From the NCBI GenBank assembly GCA_021797515.1, contig JAJZZP010000076.1, forward strand, positions 1-42,938: a stretch of DNA of 42,938 nucleotides, written 5' to 3'. This DNA comes from Bacillota bacterium (GTDB taxonomy: Bacteria > Bacillota > Sulfobacillia > Sulfobacillales > Sulfobacillaceae). Under the pieces are notes generated by a model, which was given only the letters and a program-made list of their open reading frames with translations, did no database searches and was not told the DNA's origin. The position numbers and the translations under genes were made by a program. Positions 1-9,072 of this stretch are shown here, piece after piece; positions within the stretch are counted from its first letter, which is position 1, and every line of letters begins with the position of its first letter.

Positions 1-23
1 CATTTCGCTCAAAGATATGGATA

Positions 24-1342
24 ATGAATAGCTCTCACGCTCGTCATCGCAGAACCAGACTTTACCACAAGAAACATTTGGTTAGGGTGCGAAATACGGG
101 TTGCAAGACAGCAGCTTTCACTTAATTGATATTGATCCGGAGAGACTAAAAGTAAGTGAGGGTATGGTTCGGCAAATTCTAAGGGAAGCGAAATTGCCCG
201 ACAGAGTCCAATCGTTTTCAAAGTTTTCGGGCGCGTTAACCGATGTGCACTACTGCATCAATTCGATCCAAGTTGGCGGGATGAAGGCGACTGAAGTAGA
301 CTTTGAGATCCCAGCACGTTATGGAATTCAACAAACGATTGCCGACACCTTAGGAATAGGGGGAATTTTCCGAGGGATGCGAACAATTCCTGCCGTTCTT
401 GACATTGCTGGTACCTTGCAAAAAGAGTCCCCTTCGGCCATCCTGCTCAATTACACCAACCCAATGTCAATGGTGATGTGGGCTGTTGGCCGCGAATATC
501 CTGGATTGCAAGCCTATGGACTTTGTCACAGTGTCCACTATACAGCGGAAGTGTTGGCGAAATATATGGGAGTGGCGTTTGATGAGTTGGAATGGACATC
601 GGCAGGTATAAATCACATGGCATGGATGTTGACGCTTTCGCACGGCAACGTAGATTTATATCCGCACTTGTTTCGTTGCGCCAATGATCCCAATATTTTT
701 CAACAGGATGCGGTGCGGTTTGAATTAATGCAGCGCTTAGGCTATTTTGTTACCGAGTCCAGTGAACACAATGCGGAGTATACGTCATACTTTATTCGTC
801 ACCCGGAAGAGGTTCAACGTCTCAATATTCCTATTGGTGAATATCTCAGACGCAGCCGCAATAATCTCAACGAATTTGACCTCGTGCGCCAGGCGTTGAA
901 TGATCCTAAAGCTGTGCTGACGTTACCTCCGAGTCCTGAATATGCCCCGGCCTTTATCAACGCTAGAGAATCCGGCACCACCTGGTGGTTTCAGGGCAAT
1001 GTGATCAATCATGGCCTCATTGATAATTTGCCATCGGGTTGTTGCGTTGAAGTGCCAGTGATGGTAAATAAGCACGGAGTATTTGCAAGCCATGTGGCTC
1101 CCTTGCCTAGTGCTCTTGCAGCCCTAAACCGACAAGCGATCTCAGTGCAAGAGTTGGTGGTGGAAGGCGCCATGAAACGAGATCGTGACCTCATTTATCA
1201 GGCGGCTATGATGGATCCTCAGATGTCTGCCACACTATCGTTAAATCAACTGTGGCACTTGGTAGATGATCTTTTTGTTGCCCACCAGGATTTTCTTCCG
1301 CCGTACAAATCACATCGGCTATGGATGGCAACATTGCCGTAA
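24..1342 (+). pseudogene. GH4 family alpha-galactosidase-like glycosidase, N-terminus frameshifted
   Basis: From a TTG at 101 an open frame of 413 codons carries the body of a glycoside hydrolase family 4 enzyme (NAD- and metal-dependent, cytoplasmic). Visible marks are LIDIDPERL at the end of the Rossmann half, LLNYTNPM, the GLCHSV metal/catalytic cysteine motif near residue 140, and AGINHMAW. GH4 proteins normally begin about 35 residues earlier with a GxGS NAD-binding loop. That part is not in frame here: another frame upstream (about 34-105) reads IAL...DFTTRNIWL, which resembles the missing segment, but the glycine loop is not recognisable and a frame change is needed near 100-110. The C-terminus looks complete. 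Without the dinucleotide loop the product should be inactive. A sequencing error could explain the frame change, but not the lost glycines. The MelA-type call rests on CHSV and is tentative. Confidence 0.75.
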
Positions 1343-1408
1343 GTCCTGCGTGTTTGTGTTTTGGCAGAAGATACTCTTATTAGATATAGAGCCAACCGAG
1401 ACAGGGGG

Positions 1409-1752
1409 TCACGGTGGTTGGCCTCGGACCTTTTTCCCACTTGACCGGCGTTGGCTTTTCGGCGGAGGTTTCCGGTACCCATTGCTCGAGGCGGGCCGAG
1501 AACTATTCCGGCTGTTCCGATGCGCACCTGATCGAAGTCTTGGCGTAACCGGCCCAGGCATTCTTGCAACGTCTGAATGACCGCCCATAGCGCGTCGGGG
1601 TGTCCGGCCTGATACCGAACGACGAATTGATCGTGTGTCAGTAGCGGAGCCGACGGCTCCGGTAAAGGGTGTTGCGGTGTCTCCATGGGGAAAGTCACAT
1701 CCGTTTCCTCGGGATCCCGGATCGGTCGCTGAACCTCGCCTAACGACCGCAT
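1409..1752 (-). pseudogene. IS66-family transposase (TnpC) N-terminal fragment
   Basis: Two minus-strand frames together give the start of an IS66-type TnpC. The first (from 1752) reads HDQFVVRYQAGHPDALWAVIQTLQECLGRL, the usual leading helix. After a frame change near 1580 the second reads NSRNSSRPASSNGYRKPPPKSQRRSSGKK, the basic NSSxPPSSDGxxKPPPKS box typical of IS66 TnpC. Sequence resembling the family stops near 1409, so the zinc-binding and DDE parts (over 350 residues) are gone. It lies just inside the terminal repeat at 1912-1932, as expected for an element end. This is a dead remnant. Confidence 0.72.
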
Positions 1753-1932
1753 CGGTCAGGTCTCCTCTAGCATACCGAAGACACTCGAATTTGGCCAGCT
1801 TTTTCAGTGGCGTGGATTCCACAGGAATTCAGCGCCGTCACTTCGACGGGAAATTTAAGCAAAACGCATCACCGACACGGGGCACATCGCGGGAGGAAAC
1901 GGTGCGAGACAAGGGGGTACCAGAATAGTTAC
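1409..1932 (-). mobile_element. IS66-like element remnant with one terminal inverted repeat
   Basis: The stretch runs from the truncated tnpC fragment to a 21-base end at 1912-1932. Read on the minus strand this end starts GTAACTATTCTGGTACCCCC. The same end, with one mismatch in 21, occurs in inverted orientation at 42864-42884, which supports its being a true element terminus. The other terminus, the accessory tnpA/tnpB genes and most of tnpC are missing. Apart from the tnpC fragment I see no gene in 1343-2060. Confidence 0.7.
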
Positions 1933-2041
1933 GATTTATGTTCCTGACCATGCCTGTTCACTAGTCTTCGCTTTTGATATTGTTATTAGTTTTTTCTGTA
2001 GCTTGTTATCCCATTTTTCGGTTTTTGCCGCGTCGGGATTT

Positions 2042-2058
2042 GACCGCTACTTAAGCGG
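2042..2058 (+). repeat. Short perfect hairpin before the permease pseudogene
   Basis: ACCGCT and AGCGGT form a perfect 6-bp stem around a 5-base loop, about ten bases ahead of the permease ribosome site. No T-run follows, so it is not an obvious terminator. It may be an old operator or 5'-leader structure. Confidence 0.3.
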
Positions 2059-2081
2059 TTGTGCTTGGGGGAGGTAGTGCC

Positions 2082-2946
2082 ATGTCGGTTCAAACACGGT
2101 CTGACGAGTTTGCGGGGCTGCACCGCGGAATACTCGGGAATTTGCAAGTGCTAGCACAATCCGTATCCGGAATCGGGCCTAGCATTGGTGCGGCAGTTTT
2201 AATTCCCTGGCCTTTGCCGAAGCGGGTTATGGTGCATGGTTGATCGTGGTATTGGCGACGGTTGGGATTTTAGGAGTAGGGGAGGGGTATGTGTCGGCGC
2301 GCTAGCGCATCGCCATACTTCCACTGGTGCACTATGCACTTTGGTACCACGAGGATTAGGAGCGCTAACTGGCGTCGTGATAATACTCAATACACTGGTG
2401 TCAGGGCCATTTCTCGCACTTGGTGTAGGAATGTATTTCTCACAGTTTCTATCCGATATTGGGGTCATGCATCAATCGCCCGGCGTTATGGTGGCAATTG
2501 ATCTCGGAGTGGTCGTAATGGTCGGAATCATCGCTTATCTCGACATTCGGAACTCTACGATATTTTTGCTTCTGCTCGAGGGCGTGTCGATGTTCGCCAT
2601 TATGGTATTGTTAGGGGTAGTGCTGGTAGCGCAGGGCCACGTGATAGACCCAGCGCAACTCACTTTGCACGGACCGACCGCTCATGGCATGCTTTTGGGC
2701 GTTGTTTTCTTGGTACTAGCATACGGGAGTTTTGAGAGATCGGCCTCTTTGGGTATTGACGCGCCCCGACTGCGTGCGATTTGGATAGCCCTAATTGGTA
2801 GTGTCTTAGCAGCCAGCATCTTCTTTATGATTAATGCTTATATCCAAGTATTGGGGTTTGAGGGCACAGGGATGTCACTTGCGGCACAGTATTCACCACC
2901 GTTAAACAGTCTAGTGACATACCTATCATGTGGCCTGGCTAGGTGA
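2082..2946 (+). pseudogene. APC-superfamily amino-acid permease, frameshifted and truncated
   Basis: An ATG at 2082 behind GGGGGAGG opens a protein reading GLHRGILGNLQVLAQSVSG and then GPSIGAA, the conserved first segment of APC amino-acid/polyamine permeases. Near 2205 the reading must switch frame to follow LAFAEAGYGAWLIVV, and again near 2275-2330 to reach the long frame ending at 2946. That frame has several membrane helices (VVIILNTLVSG, IIAYLDIRNS, MLLGVVFLVLAYGSFE). It ends at about 290 residues, where intact members have 450-500. At 2935-2955 a further frame change would continue as LGDIVAR, so decay goes on past the stop. With at least two frame changes and no C-terminal third it cannot make a working transporter. 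Confidence 0.75.
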
Positions 2947-2975
2947 CATCGTGGCACGGATGAGGGATGGGACAT

Positions 2976-2990
2976 GGGGTGTTGCACCCC
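2976..2990 (+). repeat. GGGGTG/CACCCC hairpin
   Basis: A perfect 6-bp G/C-rich stem with a 3-base loop lies just after the permease remnant. It is followed by ttcggccggccgg rather than T residues, so a rho-independent terminator is unlikely. It sits in a gene-free stretch (2947-3352) with the larger nested structure at 3018-3088. Confidence 0.35.
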
Positions 2991-3017
2991 TTCGGCCGGC
3001 CGGTTAGCCAGATTTTT

Positions 3018-3088
3018 GGTCAGGAGGCGATGCGGGCAAGGTCCCGCGGAGTGGGCCGGAGGGCAATCTTGCCGGGGGTGTCCTGACC
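3018..3088 (+). other. Nested inverted-repeat structure of unknown identity
   Basis: GGTCAGGA at 3018-3025 pairs perfectly with TCCTGACC at 3081-3088. Inside it GGCAAG at 3035-3040 pairs with CTTGCC at 3068-3073, giving a two-tier hairpin of 71 bases. It lies in a 400-base gene-free gap between the dead permease and the MFS gene. It could be a structured RNA, an element end or a regulatory leader. I cannot assign a family. Confidence 0.35.
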
Positions 3089-3271
3089 TATTCTTGTTCT
3101 ACGCCGCTCGGCCGAATTCCTTTCGGTAATTTTACCCACTATAAATAGCGCAGAACCAAACAATTGCCGGCTGTTCGGGCCCAGAATCTTACTTTTAATG
3201 CTTATATCCGACGCACAGTGTCCGATAATCCACGGCAATCGTTCGATTCTTCCGGGCTATAGTGATCTTTC

Positions 3272-3301
3272 TTTACAACGAAACGTTCGCTAAATGATAA
3301 T
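3272..3301 (+). promoter_or_regulatory. Candidate sigma-A promoter of the MFS gene
   Basis: TTTACA at 3272-3277 and GATAAT at 3296-3301 are separated by 18 bases, about 50 bases before the MFS start. A near-palindrome, CGAAACGTTCG (3279-3289), lies in the spacer and could bind a repressor. The assignment is by eye only. Confidence 0.45.
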
Positions 3302-3352
3302 AATTTTTCAAACCGGTCCAGTGTTGGTATCATGGCAAAGGGAGGGACAGCC

Positions 3353-4540
3353 ATGAAGCGCCAGCCAATCATGTTGCTTGCGGCGACTTTAGCTTTGGTG
3401 ATGTTTTGGATGGGTTGCGACCTCAATATCATTTCCCCGCTTCTAATGGATATTTCCCGCTCGTACCGAGTGTCGGTCGCTACTGCTGGATGGCTGATCA
3501 CGTCATTTGCCGCGGGTTATGCTATTGCGTCCCCGATGGCGGGGTGGTTTTCAGATCGGTTTGGTCGCTTGCCGACACTTGCAGTAAGCATGGGTGTGTT
3601 TGTTATTTTTGAGGTGCTCTCTGGGGTGGCTCCTAACATGGCTACAGCATTGGCTGCTAGGAGTTTAACCGGAATCAGCGCCGGGGGTGTCAGTCCTATT
3701 GCGTATGCCATGGTCGGGGATTGGGTGAAAAAACAGGATCGAAGCGGAGTAATGTCGATCTTGTCTATTGGCTTTTCCCTGTCTACCGTGGCAGGCGTCC
3801 CGCTAGGACTTTGGTTGGCCTCCGCCATTGGCTGGCGAGGAACCTTGATCGCGATAGGGGTCGCGTTGTGTTTTGCTGGCGCGGGTCTGTTAATCATTGT
3901 CCGAAAATTTCCCCGGGTCAGATCCCACAGTGTACGACGACAGAGTACACTGATTTCCGTTATCGAGTCTACTTGGCCCCAGTTGACGGCCAGTTTTACG
4001 GCATTTGCTGCGGCGGGACTGGTTTATACCTACTTGCCTACATCGTTGGTGCGTCGAGGCATACCGCACACCTGGTGGCTGATGCTGATTCTAGCTGGTT
4101 ATGGATTGTTCAATCTCGCTGGGAATTTAGTTTTCGGCCGGGCAGGTAACCGTATTGGCCCGCGACGGACTGTGTTGGTGGCACAAATATTGGAGTTTGC
4201 CAGCGTGGGCGGGATTTTAGTGTCTGCGTTGTATTTGTCTGCGGTGTTTCTTATAGTGAGTTCGTGGATATTTGCCTTTTGTCAAGCATACATCCCCGAT
4301 TTGAAAGCGTTAGCGGCTGACGTACCCATGCATTGGCGGGGCTCTAGTCTGGCCCTGAACAATACTGCTATGTATGCGGGAATGACGATCGGATCAGCAC
4401 TGGGAACCAGACTATATCGTCCGGGTACGTTCTGGGTTTTGGCAATGGTCGCCGGCGGGGCGATCATCATCGGATTTAGCACCATGGCATGGCTAGGATT
4501 GAGAGATCGGCAAAAAATTCGACCTGTGCAATTTGATTAG
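3353..4540 (+). CDS. MFS transporter, drug/metabolite efflux type
   Basis: This 395-residue membrane protein has the length and about 12 hydrophobic segments of a major facilitator superfamily antiporter. The first helix holds MFWMGCDLNIISPLL, and the loop after helix 2 carries the MFS signature GWFSDRFGRLPTLA (the GxxxDRxGRR motif). A second-half counterpart, NLVFGRAGNRIGPRRTVL, follows near residue 265. The ATG at 3353 is preferred over 3332 because GGAGGGA sits 7-12 bases before it. It stands alone between two decayed transposon zones with its own promoter-like sequence. The substrate cannot be read from sequence. The DHA1-like drug or sugar efflux branch is the best guess from topology and motif. 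Confidence 0.8.
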   Translation: MKRQPIMLLAATLALVMFWMGCDLNIISPLLMDISRSYRVSVATAGWLITSFAAGYAIASPMAGWFSDRFGRLPTLAVSMGVFVIFEVLSGVAPNMATALAARSLTGISAGGVSPIAYAMVGDWVKKQDRSGVMSILSIGFSLSTVAGVPLGLWLASAIGWRGTLIAIGVALCFAGAGLLIIVRKFPRVRSHSVRRQSTLISVIESTWPQLTASFTAFAAAGLVYTYLPTSLVRRGIPHTWWLMLILAGYGLFNLAGNLVFGRAGNRIGPRRTVLVAQILEFASVGGILVSALYLSAVFLIVSSWIFAFCQAYIPDLKALAADVPMHWRGSSLALNNTAMYAGMTIGSALGTRLYRPGTFWVLAMVAGGAIIIGFSTMAWLGLRDRQKIRPVQFD

Positions 4541-4559
4541 CTAAAGAGGCGAAGCGCCG

Positions 4560-5400
4560 TCACAATTATGTTACCCAGTCGAGCGGGAGCCCTTCGTCAG
4601 CACACCAGGCGGTGAGACCATGATTGTGACTCACCGTGGTGACCCACTCATTCCTTGGTGTTTTTGGCGACGCGACCCAAAGATCACTGGTTTTTTTGCC
4701 CCGATCACTAGAATTGTGAAGATTCAGGGCCTTGCGGAAGGCATAGCAGGGTTAGTAGGCGCGATCGCCTTTAAAATATCCGATGAGTTTGTCGGCCGAT
4801 TTTCCGGGCTGGAGCTTATTCTCTGGAATGGGGTGAAGGTCAGCGATGGCTGCGTCGACGCGACCGAGCCACAGTAAGGGGAGGAACTCCCCTGCCAATA
4901 TGGCATTGCGGATTTGGGACTCGCGCAGGGCTAAGCTTGTTTCAATTTAACATTTTCCCCCAGGGGATACCAATCCAAGAGCATCCGAAGTGGGAACCGC
5001 CCGGCTAGTCGATGGAGAATTGCCGCGGGTAACGTTCGTACCCCATCGACGAAGAAGTGCACGTAACTATCCGAGAGCATCCGATGGTGTAGGGGAAAGG
5101 CGATCACGAGGCGTAAGATAGCCTCGGTACCCAGGCCATTGAGCAGGTACCGACCGTGACGGGTAGACACCACATGCACAATCGTATTATGCAGATATTC
5201 GTGCTCCTCGTTCGCTGGAGTGCCGCGCCCACGCTCGGAGACCTTCTGCTTTTGGATACATTGACCATGTGGTCTGGATCTTCAGAGAAAGCGGTAGCGG
5301 CCTCGTGAGCAGTGCGAAAGAGCTCCGCCTTGTCGTGATTGTAGTGCGTCAAGGCTTGGTCGATCGTGGCCTGCTGCGGTAAGCGAATTGTCCGGTCCAC
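4560..5400 (-). pseudogene. Transposase remnant (ISKra4-like), multiple frameshifts
   Basis: Reading the minus strand from about 5400 and changing frame several times gives pieces of one transposase. They include an N-part (DRTIRLPQQATIDQALTHYN region), HNTIVHVVSTRHGRYLLNG, then LRLVIAFPLHHRMLSDSYVHFFVDGVRTLPAAIL with the DG acidic motif. LLDWYPLGENVKLK follows, and after a frame change near 4940, NAILAGEFLPLLWLGRVDAAIA and KSADKLIGYF. A stop near 4750 is followed in frame by CYAFRKALNLHNSSDRGKKTSDLWVAS. These blocks match the order I know in transposases with a DWYHLxxK box, often annotated ISKra4. The family name is tentative. The coding is interrupted and shorter than an intact gene, so it is dead. 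Confidence 0.65.
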
Positions 5401-5487
5401 CTGTGGCGTCTACATTGACGAGGCGCCGCGGGAAAGTAAACCGGCCGAATTCTCCGTCGGCCGCTTAAGGGTGGCCATTTGGTGCGG

Positions 5488-5715
5488 TCACTCCGATGTC
5501 AGCGCTTCCCGCGATTCGGGCTTTTTTGATAGTTCCTCCAAATAGGCGCTGAACGTGGCCAGAATGACGTCGCGGTTCACCCGCAATGGCTCCCGTTCGA
5601 CATGATCGATAATCATCGGCCCATCCTCCAGCATCTCGACGTTCAGATCGACAGGGTGAATTTCCGTGTGCCCGGCATTATCCTGAATCGTGATTTGAAT
5701 GCGTAGGTTCATCAT
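5488..5715 (-). CDS. Small protein upstream of the transposase remnant
   Basis: A 75-residue acidic protein starting MNLRIQITIQDNAGHTEIHP and ending REALTSE. The ATG at 5712-5715 follows GAGGTGGG at a good distance, so I prefer it to the earlier ATG at 5808, which has no such site. It precedes the broken transposase by about 90 bases on the same strand and probably belonged to the same insertion element as an accessory or N-terminal ORF. I recognise no domain. The frame itself is undamaged, unlike its neighbour, so it may still be translated. Confidence 0.45.
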   Translation of the reverse strand: MMNLRIQITIQDNAGHTEIHPVDLNVEMLEDGPMIIDHVEREPLRVNRDVILATFSAYLEELSKKPESREALTSE

Positions 5716-5837
5716 GACCCACCTCGCTTTTGACCATAGCCGTCGGGAAGGGCCATGTCCACCCCTTGGACAGTAATTCATACCTAAATCGGTGGGGATG
5801 GGCGGCATTTATCGGCCGCTGATCGGATTCCGAACCG

Positions 5838-5859
5838 ACACTACGACGCATTTTAGTGT
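5838..5859 (+). repeat. ACACTA/TAGTGT hairpin
   Basis: A perfect 6-bp stem with a 10-base loop lies in the gene-free gap (5716-6142) between the decayed element and cinA. The gap also holds the palindrome at 5946-5958; otherwise I see no gene in it. Confidence 0.3.
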
Positions 5860-5945
5860 GGTGAATTGCACAGGTCGAAAAAATGCAACATGCCTAATAA
5901 ATGGTGAGGGTAACATCCGCAAGTAAAAGGTTAAATGATATGGCC

Positions 5946-5958
5946 CAATAATTTATTG
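5946..5958. promoter_or_regulatory. CAATAATTTATTG palindrome upstream of cinA
   Basis: A perfect palindrome of 6-base arms around one central T, about 185 bases before the cinA start. It may be an operator, but no protein is implicated. I see no LexA-type GAAC-N4-GTTC box upstream of cinA or recA. Confidence 0.3.
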
Positions 5959-6142
5959 TGGTAGTCGCTAACGTACTCGGTTGTGTTGCCGACCAAACTC
6001 TCATTTAGTTCTATTGCGAAGGAACTTACATAAAGAAGATAGCGCTTCCAGGCATGTTTCCTTGTATGGGCCGGCAGGGCTGTTGTGTTTTTCACCGAAC
6101 TATGTCATGATCATAGGACTTGGTATGCGGAGGGACGGATTA

Positions 6143-7399
6143 GTGATTCGCACGGCCGGCATTATTGCTGTCGGGGACGAGGTTTTAATGGGCGAGGTGG
6201 TCAATACCAACGGCGCTTATTTGGCCTCTCGGTTAAAGACCCTAGGGGTATCGACTGTGATCCAAACCATTGTCGGCGATTCCCGTTCCGCAATTCTGGA
6301 TGCGCTTGATCATGCCAGCCAATTCTGCGACCTCATCGTGACCATAGGAGGCCTGGGGCCTACTCAGGACGACGTTACGGTGGCGGTCATATCAGAATTT
6401 GTGGGTCGCGGTTTGCATCAAGATCCTGACGTGGCACGGGATATTGAGGAGCGACATTCCCGTAACCCCGGGTGGCAAAACTCGGTTGCCAAGCAAGCTC
6501 AAATTGTGGAAGGAGCGCATGTTTGGCACAATGCTGCTGGCACCGCACCAGGACAAATGATATCATGGAAACACGGCTATATTGTTCTTTTGCCAGGGCC
6601 GCCGCGCGAGTTTCAGGCTTTGGTGGAATCTCGGCTAGAACCATGGCTGATGGGGCACACCTCCACTACGCTTATCAGAGACACCTATACCATTTTCAAC
6701 ATGGGAGAATCTACGGTAGCGCATTACCTGGCACCTCTGTTGTCCGGCGAACACCCGAAAACGGGCATTTACGCCAGCCCAGGTCGGGTGGATATTCGGT
6801 TTGAGGATCATGGCAGACCGGGAACATCTGACACTATTGCCAATCGGCGAGCTGCGGCATGGGCGCGCGGACAGTTGCCTGTTCCAATGTACCGCTTGCA
6901 TGGGACGGACCGCGCCCTATATTTGGTGGGTATACTGAGGGAACGGAATTTAACAGTGGCGGCTATGGAATCACTGACCGGCGGACTGCTGATGGATCGC
7001 CTGATTGCAGTTCCGGGAGCCTCGTTTTGCGTGGCTGGAGGAATTGTCGCCTATACGGACACCATTAAAGAGCGCTTTGGGGTGTCAAGCGAAACGTTGA
7101 GATCATTTGGTGCGGTTAGCCAAGAGACTGTCGAGCAAATGGCGGTCGCGGTAGGTCTCAGGATGGGTGCGGATGTTGGATTAGCAACTACGGGATACGC
7201 CGGGCCCGACGGAGGGGATCCGTCCAACCCGGTGGGGACATACTATGTGTGTTTGGCAGATCGTAACGGAAAGACTGTAGCGATACGGCGTGAGGTACAT
7301 AGCGATCGTCAAGGTGTCAGACAAGCAGCGGTAGAAACCGCCTTATCGCTGTTATGGCAGTATTTGAACTTGCCATTGGAATTGCATCACGAAAATTAG
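6143..7399 (+). CDS. cinA: CinA: competence/damage-inducible protein, nicotinamide-nucleotide amidase
   Basis: The 418-residue protein has the two CinA modules in order. First is a MoaB/MogA-like molybdopterin-binding fold (AGIIAVGDEVLMGEVVNTN, then TIGGLGPTQDDVT near residue 70 and LPGPPREF near 155). A PncC amidohydrolase domain follows from about residue 258 (AAMESLTGGLLMDRL, ATTGYAGPDGG), which deamidates NMN in pyridine-nucleotide salvage. The GTG at 6143 is chosen because GGAGGGA lies 8 bases upstream and the length then matches the family; an ATG at 6125 is possible and the open frame runs back to 5981. It leads the block with the helicase and recA, and cinA next to recA is common in Firmicutes. 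Confidence 0.93.
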   Translation: MIRTAGIIAVGDEVLMGEVVNTNGAYLASRLKTLGVSTVIQTIVGDSRSAILDALDHASQFCDLIVTIGGLGPTQDDVTVAVISEFVGRGLHQDPDVARDIEERHSRNPGWQNSVAKQAQIVEGAHVWHNAAGTAPGQMISWKHGYIVLLPGPPREFQALVESRLEPWLMGHTSTTLIRDTYTIFNMGESTVAHYLAPLLSGEHPKTGIYASPGRVDIRFEDHGRPGTSDTIANRRAAAWARGQLPVPMYRLHGTDRALYLVGILRERNLTVAAMESLTGGLLMDRLIAVPGASFCVAGGIVAYTDTIKERFGVSSETLRSFGAVSQETVEQMAVAVGLRMGADVGLATTGYAGPDGGDPSNPVGTYYVCLADRNGKTVAIRREVHSDRQGVRQAAVETALSLLWQYLNLPLELHHEN

Positions 7400-7418
7400 C
7401 GTATTAAAGGAGTGCAGC

Positions 7419-9005
7419 ATGAGCCAGGAACAGTTAACACAAACAGGTTTTCGAGACATGGGATTATCTCCCGCGGTGGTAAAATCGCTGGAGGAGATGG
7501 GGTTTGAAGAACCTTCACCGATTCAAACCCGTACTATTCCGCTTATCCTTCAGGGTGGCGACCTCATAGGGCAGGCCCAGACAGGAACCGGGAAAACAGC
7601 AGCTTTTGGAGTACCTATAGTAGAGATGCTGGATCATCGGTCCAAACGAGTACAAGCCTTAGTATTAGCACCTACTCGTGAGTTGGCGATTCAAGTGTCT
7701 GAGGAAATAACGAGAATAGGACGTCATTCCGGGGTGAAAGTCGTACCCATTTACGGTGGCCAGTCCTATGATCGGCAATTGCGGGCCTTGGAACACGGAT
7801 CGCAAGTGGTTATTGGTACCCCGGGCCGAGTAATGGACCACATCCGTCGCAGCACGTTGCATTTGGACCATGTCAAATTACTAGTGTTAGACGAAGCGGA
7901 CGAAATGCTGGATATGGGATTTATTGAAGATGTTGAGTTTATTTTGCAAAATGTCCCGCAAGAGCGGCAAACCTTGCTGTTTTCGGCTACGGTACCTGAC
8001 CCGATCGCCAAATTGGCGCGGAGGTATCTAAAAAATCCTCAGCACATAGCTATTAGCCCGGAGCGGCTCACGGTGCCTTTGACCGACCAGGTGTACTATG
8101 AAGTGCGCGAGCACGAGAAACTTGACGGCCTGTCGAGGATACTGGATATGGAAGGAGCCGAACGCACCATTATTTTCTGTCGGACTAAGAAGCGTGTGGA
8201 TGAACTTACTGAAGGACTGCAGGCTCGCGGCTACGGTGCCGAGGCGACTCATGGTGATCTCAACCAGGTGCAAAGAAACCGGGTGTTAAAGCGGTTCAAG
8301 GACGGCGGCAGCGAAATTTTGGTGGCGACCGACGTGGCTGCCAGAGGTTTGGACATTGAACACGTGACCCACGTTATCAACTATGACTTGCCGCAAGACG
8401 CCGAAAGCTACGTACACCGCATTGGCCGTACTGGACGGGCGGGGCGAAGTGGAACCGCAATATCTTTGGTGTTGCCCAAGGAATTTCGTCAGTTGCGTCA
8501 AATGGAACGATTGCTTCGGGTCAAAGTGAAACGCCGTCCGCTTCCTACACCGGAAGACGTGGCAGAAAAACAACGTGAAGGACTCAAGAACCGTTTGGCG
8601 GAAGAAATTGAACGCGGGGTATTGCCCGCCTACCAGGACCTGGTAATGGAACTCGCGCAGTCTTATGATTCCATCGATATTGCTGCTGCAGCAATCCGAC
8701 TTATGGTGGATAAAGGGCGAGAATCCGCTACCGATGCGGAATTTGGCGAAACCGGAGCGGAACCGGGTATGGTCCGCTTGTTCCTCAACCTAGGACGGGT
8801 TGATCGGGTGACCCCTGCCGACATTGTCCGTGGTTTGGCGGAGGGGGCTGGTATTTCAGGCAGCGTGATAGGGTTAATCGACATTTATGATCGGTTTACC
8901 TTTGTGGAGACACCTAAAGATGCAGCAGCTAAAGTGCTGCAAAACATGAACAGTATTGTCATTCGGGGAAAGAACGTAAATATGGAGCCAGCTCGGCCAC
9001 GGTAA
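7419..9005 (+). CDS. DEAD-box ATP-dependent RNA helicase with DbpA-type RNA-binding domain
   Basis: A 528-residue RNA-unwinding ATPase, CshA/DeaD-like. The motifs are in order: Q motif (PSPIQT), Walker A AQTGTGKT near residue 52, PTRELA, GTPGR, DEAD in VLDEADEMLDMGF near 157, SAT, then in the second RecA-like lobe ATDVAARGLD and HRIGRTGRAG. Residues from about 455 (MVRLFLNLGRVDRVTPADIV to the end) form the small DbpA/CsdA RNA-recognition domain that targets structured RNA, including rRNA. AAAGGAG precedes the ATG. It lies 19 bases after cinA and 67 before recA, so co-transcription is likely. A helicase in this position is not the usual cinA-recA arrangement. Confidence 0.93.
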   Translation: MSQEQLTQTGFRDMGLSPAVVKSLEEMGFEEPSPIQTRTIPLILQGGDLIGQAQTGTGKTAAFGVPIVEMLDHRSKRVQALVLAPTRELAIQVSEEITRIGRHSGVKVVPIYGGQSYDRQLRALEHGSQVVIGTPGRVMDHIRRSTLHLDHVKLLVLDEADEMLDMGFIEDVEFILQNVPQERQTLLFSATVPDPIAKLARRYLKNPQHIAISPERLTVPLTDQVYYEVREHEKLDGLSRILDMEGAERTIIFCRTKKRVDELTEGLQARGYGAEATHGDLNQVQRNRVLKRFKDGGSEILVATDVAARGLDIEHVTHVINYDLPQDAESYVHRIGRTGRAGRSGTAISLVLPKEFRQLRQMERLLRVKVKRRPLPTPEDVAEKQREGLKNRLAEEIERGVLPAYQDLVMELAQSYDSIDIAAAAIRLMVDKGRESATDAEFGETGAEPGMVRLFLNLGRVDRVTPADIVRGLAEGAGISGSVIGLIDIYDRFTFVETPKDAAAKVLQNMNSIVIRGKNVNMEPARPR

Positions 9006-9072
9006 GCAGGAGTTCCGCATTTTGCAGCGAATTGTTTTGGTCGAGGGTGATCCATAAGGGGGACGCAAAACA

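Larger units (their letters stand above)
4541..5914 (-). mobile_element. Decayed insertion element, approximate limits
   Basis: The limits enclose the broken transposase and the small ORF. The 9-mer ATGTTACCC at 4569-4577 recurs inverted as GGGTAACAT near 5905-5914, on either side of the coding remnant. This could be what is left of terminal repeats or chance. No target duplication is evident. Confidence 0.35.

Noticed and set aside
1635..1928. 97-codon plus-strand frame across the IS66 remnant
   Set aside because: It is the opposite strand of the tnpC fragment, with no start signal or family resemblance.
9006..9072. LexA-type SOS box before recA
   Set aside because: No GAAC-N4-GTTC or close variant could be found in the gap.
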